From positions 1-6,167 of the forward strand of contig CAITQY010000450.1 in assembly GCA_903894655.1 (NCBI GenBank): a DNA stretch of 6,167 bases. The letters run 5' to 3'. Below, in pieces: positions 6,000 to 6,167 of this stretch (positions are counted from its first letter, which is position 1; every line of letters starts with the position of its first letter). A program made the translations under genes and the position numbers. Below the pieces are notes generated by a model. That model searched no databases. It had not been told where the DNA came from and saw nothing but the letters and a program-made list of their open reading frames with translations. Source of the stretch: an uncultured Gemmatimonadota bacterium (lineage in GTDB: Bacteria > Gemmatimonadota > Gemmatimonadetes > Gemmatimonadales > Gemmatimonadaceae).

Positions 6000-6102
6000 G
6001 CCGTGTCCTGTCGCCCCGCTCTGGCAGCCGTGCGGGCCCCGTCGGATCCGTTAGATTTCCAAGGGCTACACGCCAGCTGTCTCCATCCTGATCCGGAATT
6101 TC
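6000..6102. promoter_or_regulatory. Divergent intergenic region, probable promoters
   Basis: These 103 bp separate the TPM gene (-) from a divergent + strand gene and must hold at least one promoter if both are first genes. The only AT-leaning core is around 6050-6060. There TAGATT (6052-6057, + strand) and TCTAAC (6055-6050, - strand) each match the -10 consensus at 4 of 6 positions. No good -35 hexamer is visible at 16-18 bp for either. An 8-bp palindrome CGGATCCG (6043-6050) abuts this core. Confidence 0.35.
6006..6009 (-). promoter_or_regulatory. Ribosome-binding site for the TPM gene
   Basis: On the - strand AGGA lies 6 nt before the ATG at 5999 (AGGACACGGCATG). It is the only well-spaced Shine-Dalgarno match among the three candidate starts of the TPM gene. 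Confidence 0.5.
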
Positions 6103-6167
6103 ATGTCCCGAGTTCGCTCTGCGTCTCGCTGGTCGGCACTCCTGTGCTGCCTGGCCGCCCTCACGGC
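6103..6167 (+). CDS. Start of a probable secreted protein, 3' partial
   Basis: The ATG at 6103 opens a frame that reaches the window edge (21 codons). An in-frame TAG at 6052-6054 and no other ATG or GTG after it make this the only usual start. GGAA (6095-6098) is a weak ribosome-binding site 4 nt upstream. The residues MSRVRSASRWSALLCCLAAL have the basic-then-hydrophobic pattern of a signal peptide, possibly that of a lipoprotein. Too little is present to name a family. Confidence 0.55.
   Translation, partial: MSRVRSASRWSALLCCLAALT

Overview
The window is GC-rich, gene-dense bacterial DNA. It holds two convergent gene blocks and the first codons of a third gene. The organism looks like a diderm soil or freshwater-type bacterium. 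A high-GC genome, an Acidobacteria/Gemmatimonadota-style minor-pilin cluster and a lemA/TPM pair fit Gemmatimonadota or a relative, but this assignment comes from protein style only; no rRNA or other marker is present.

Left block (+ strand, 1-3584): four genes of a type IV pilus / type II secretion-like minor (pseudo)pilin cluster. In order they are the C-terminal 520-plus residues of a large PilX-like pilus assembly protein (5' end outside the window), a GspH/FimT-type pilin, a PilV/GspI-type pilin and a PilW-type pilin. The three pilins have class III prepilin N-termini (basic leader, Gly, Phe, hydrophobic helix). They are packed with 4-nt or 1-nt overlaps, so translation is probably coupled. 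In this class of system such proteins are processed by a PilD-type prepilin peptidase and form the priming or tip complex of the pilus; that role is inferred here from family. The PilV-like pilin has Ser in place of the usual Glu at mature position 5.

Right block (- strand, 5999-3623): a three-gene operon, TPM-domain membrane protein, then a nucleotidyltransferase-fold protein, then LemA. LemA and TPM (YgcG-type) proteins are known frequent neighbours. The nucleotidyltransferase between them, with an Asn where the second catalytic Asp is expected, is the unusual part. The two blocks converge across 38 bp that contain an 11-bp tandem repeat running into the lemA stop codon.

Far right (6103-6167): a divergent + strand gene begins with a probable signal peptide and is cut by the window edge. 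The 103-bp spacer at 6000-6102 should hold promoters for both directions. I found no RNA gene, mobile element or CRISPR array. There is no clear novel system; the best leads are the TPM-nucleotidyltransferase-LemA operon and the Glu5-less pilin.
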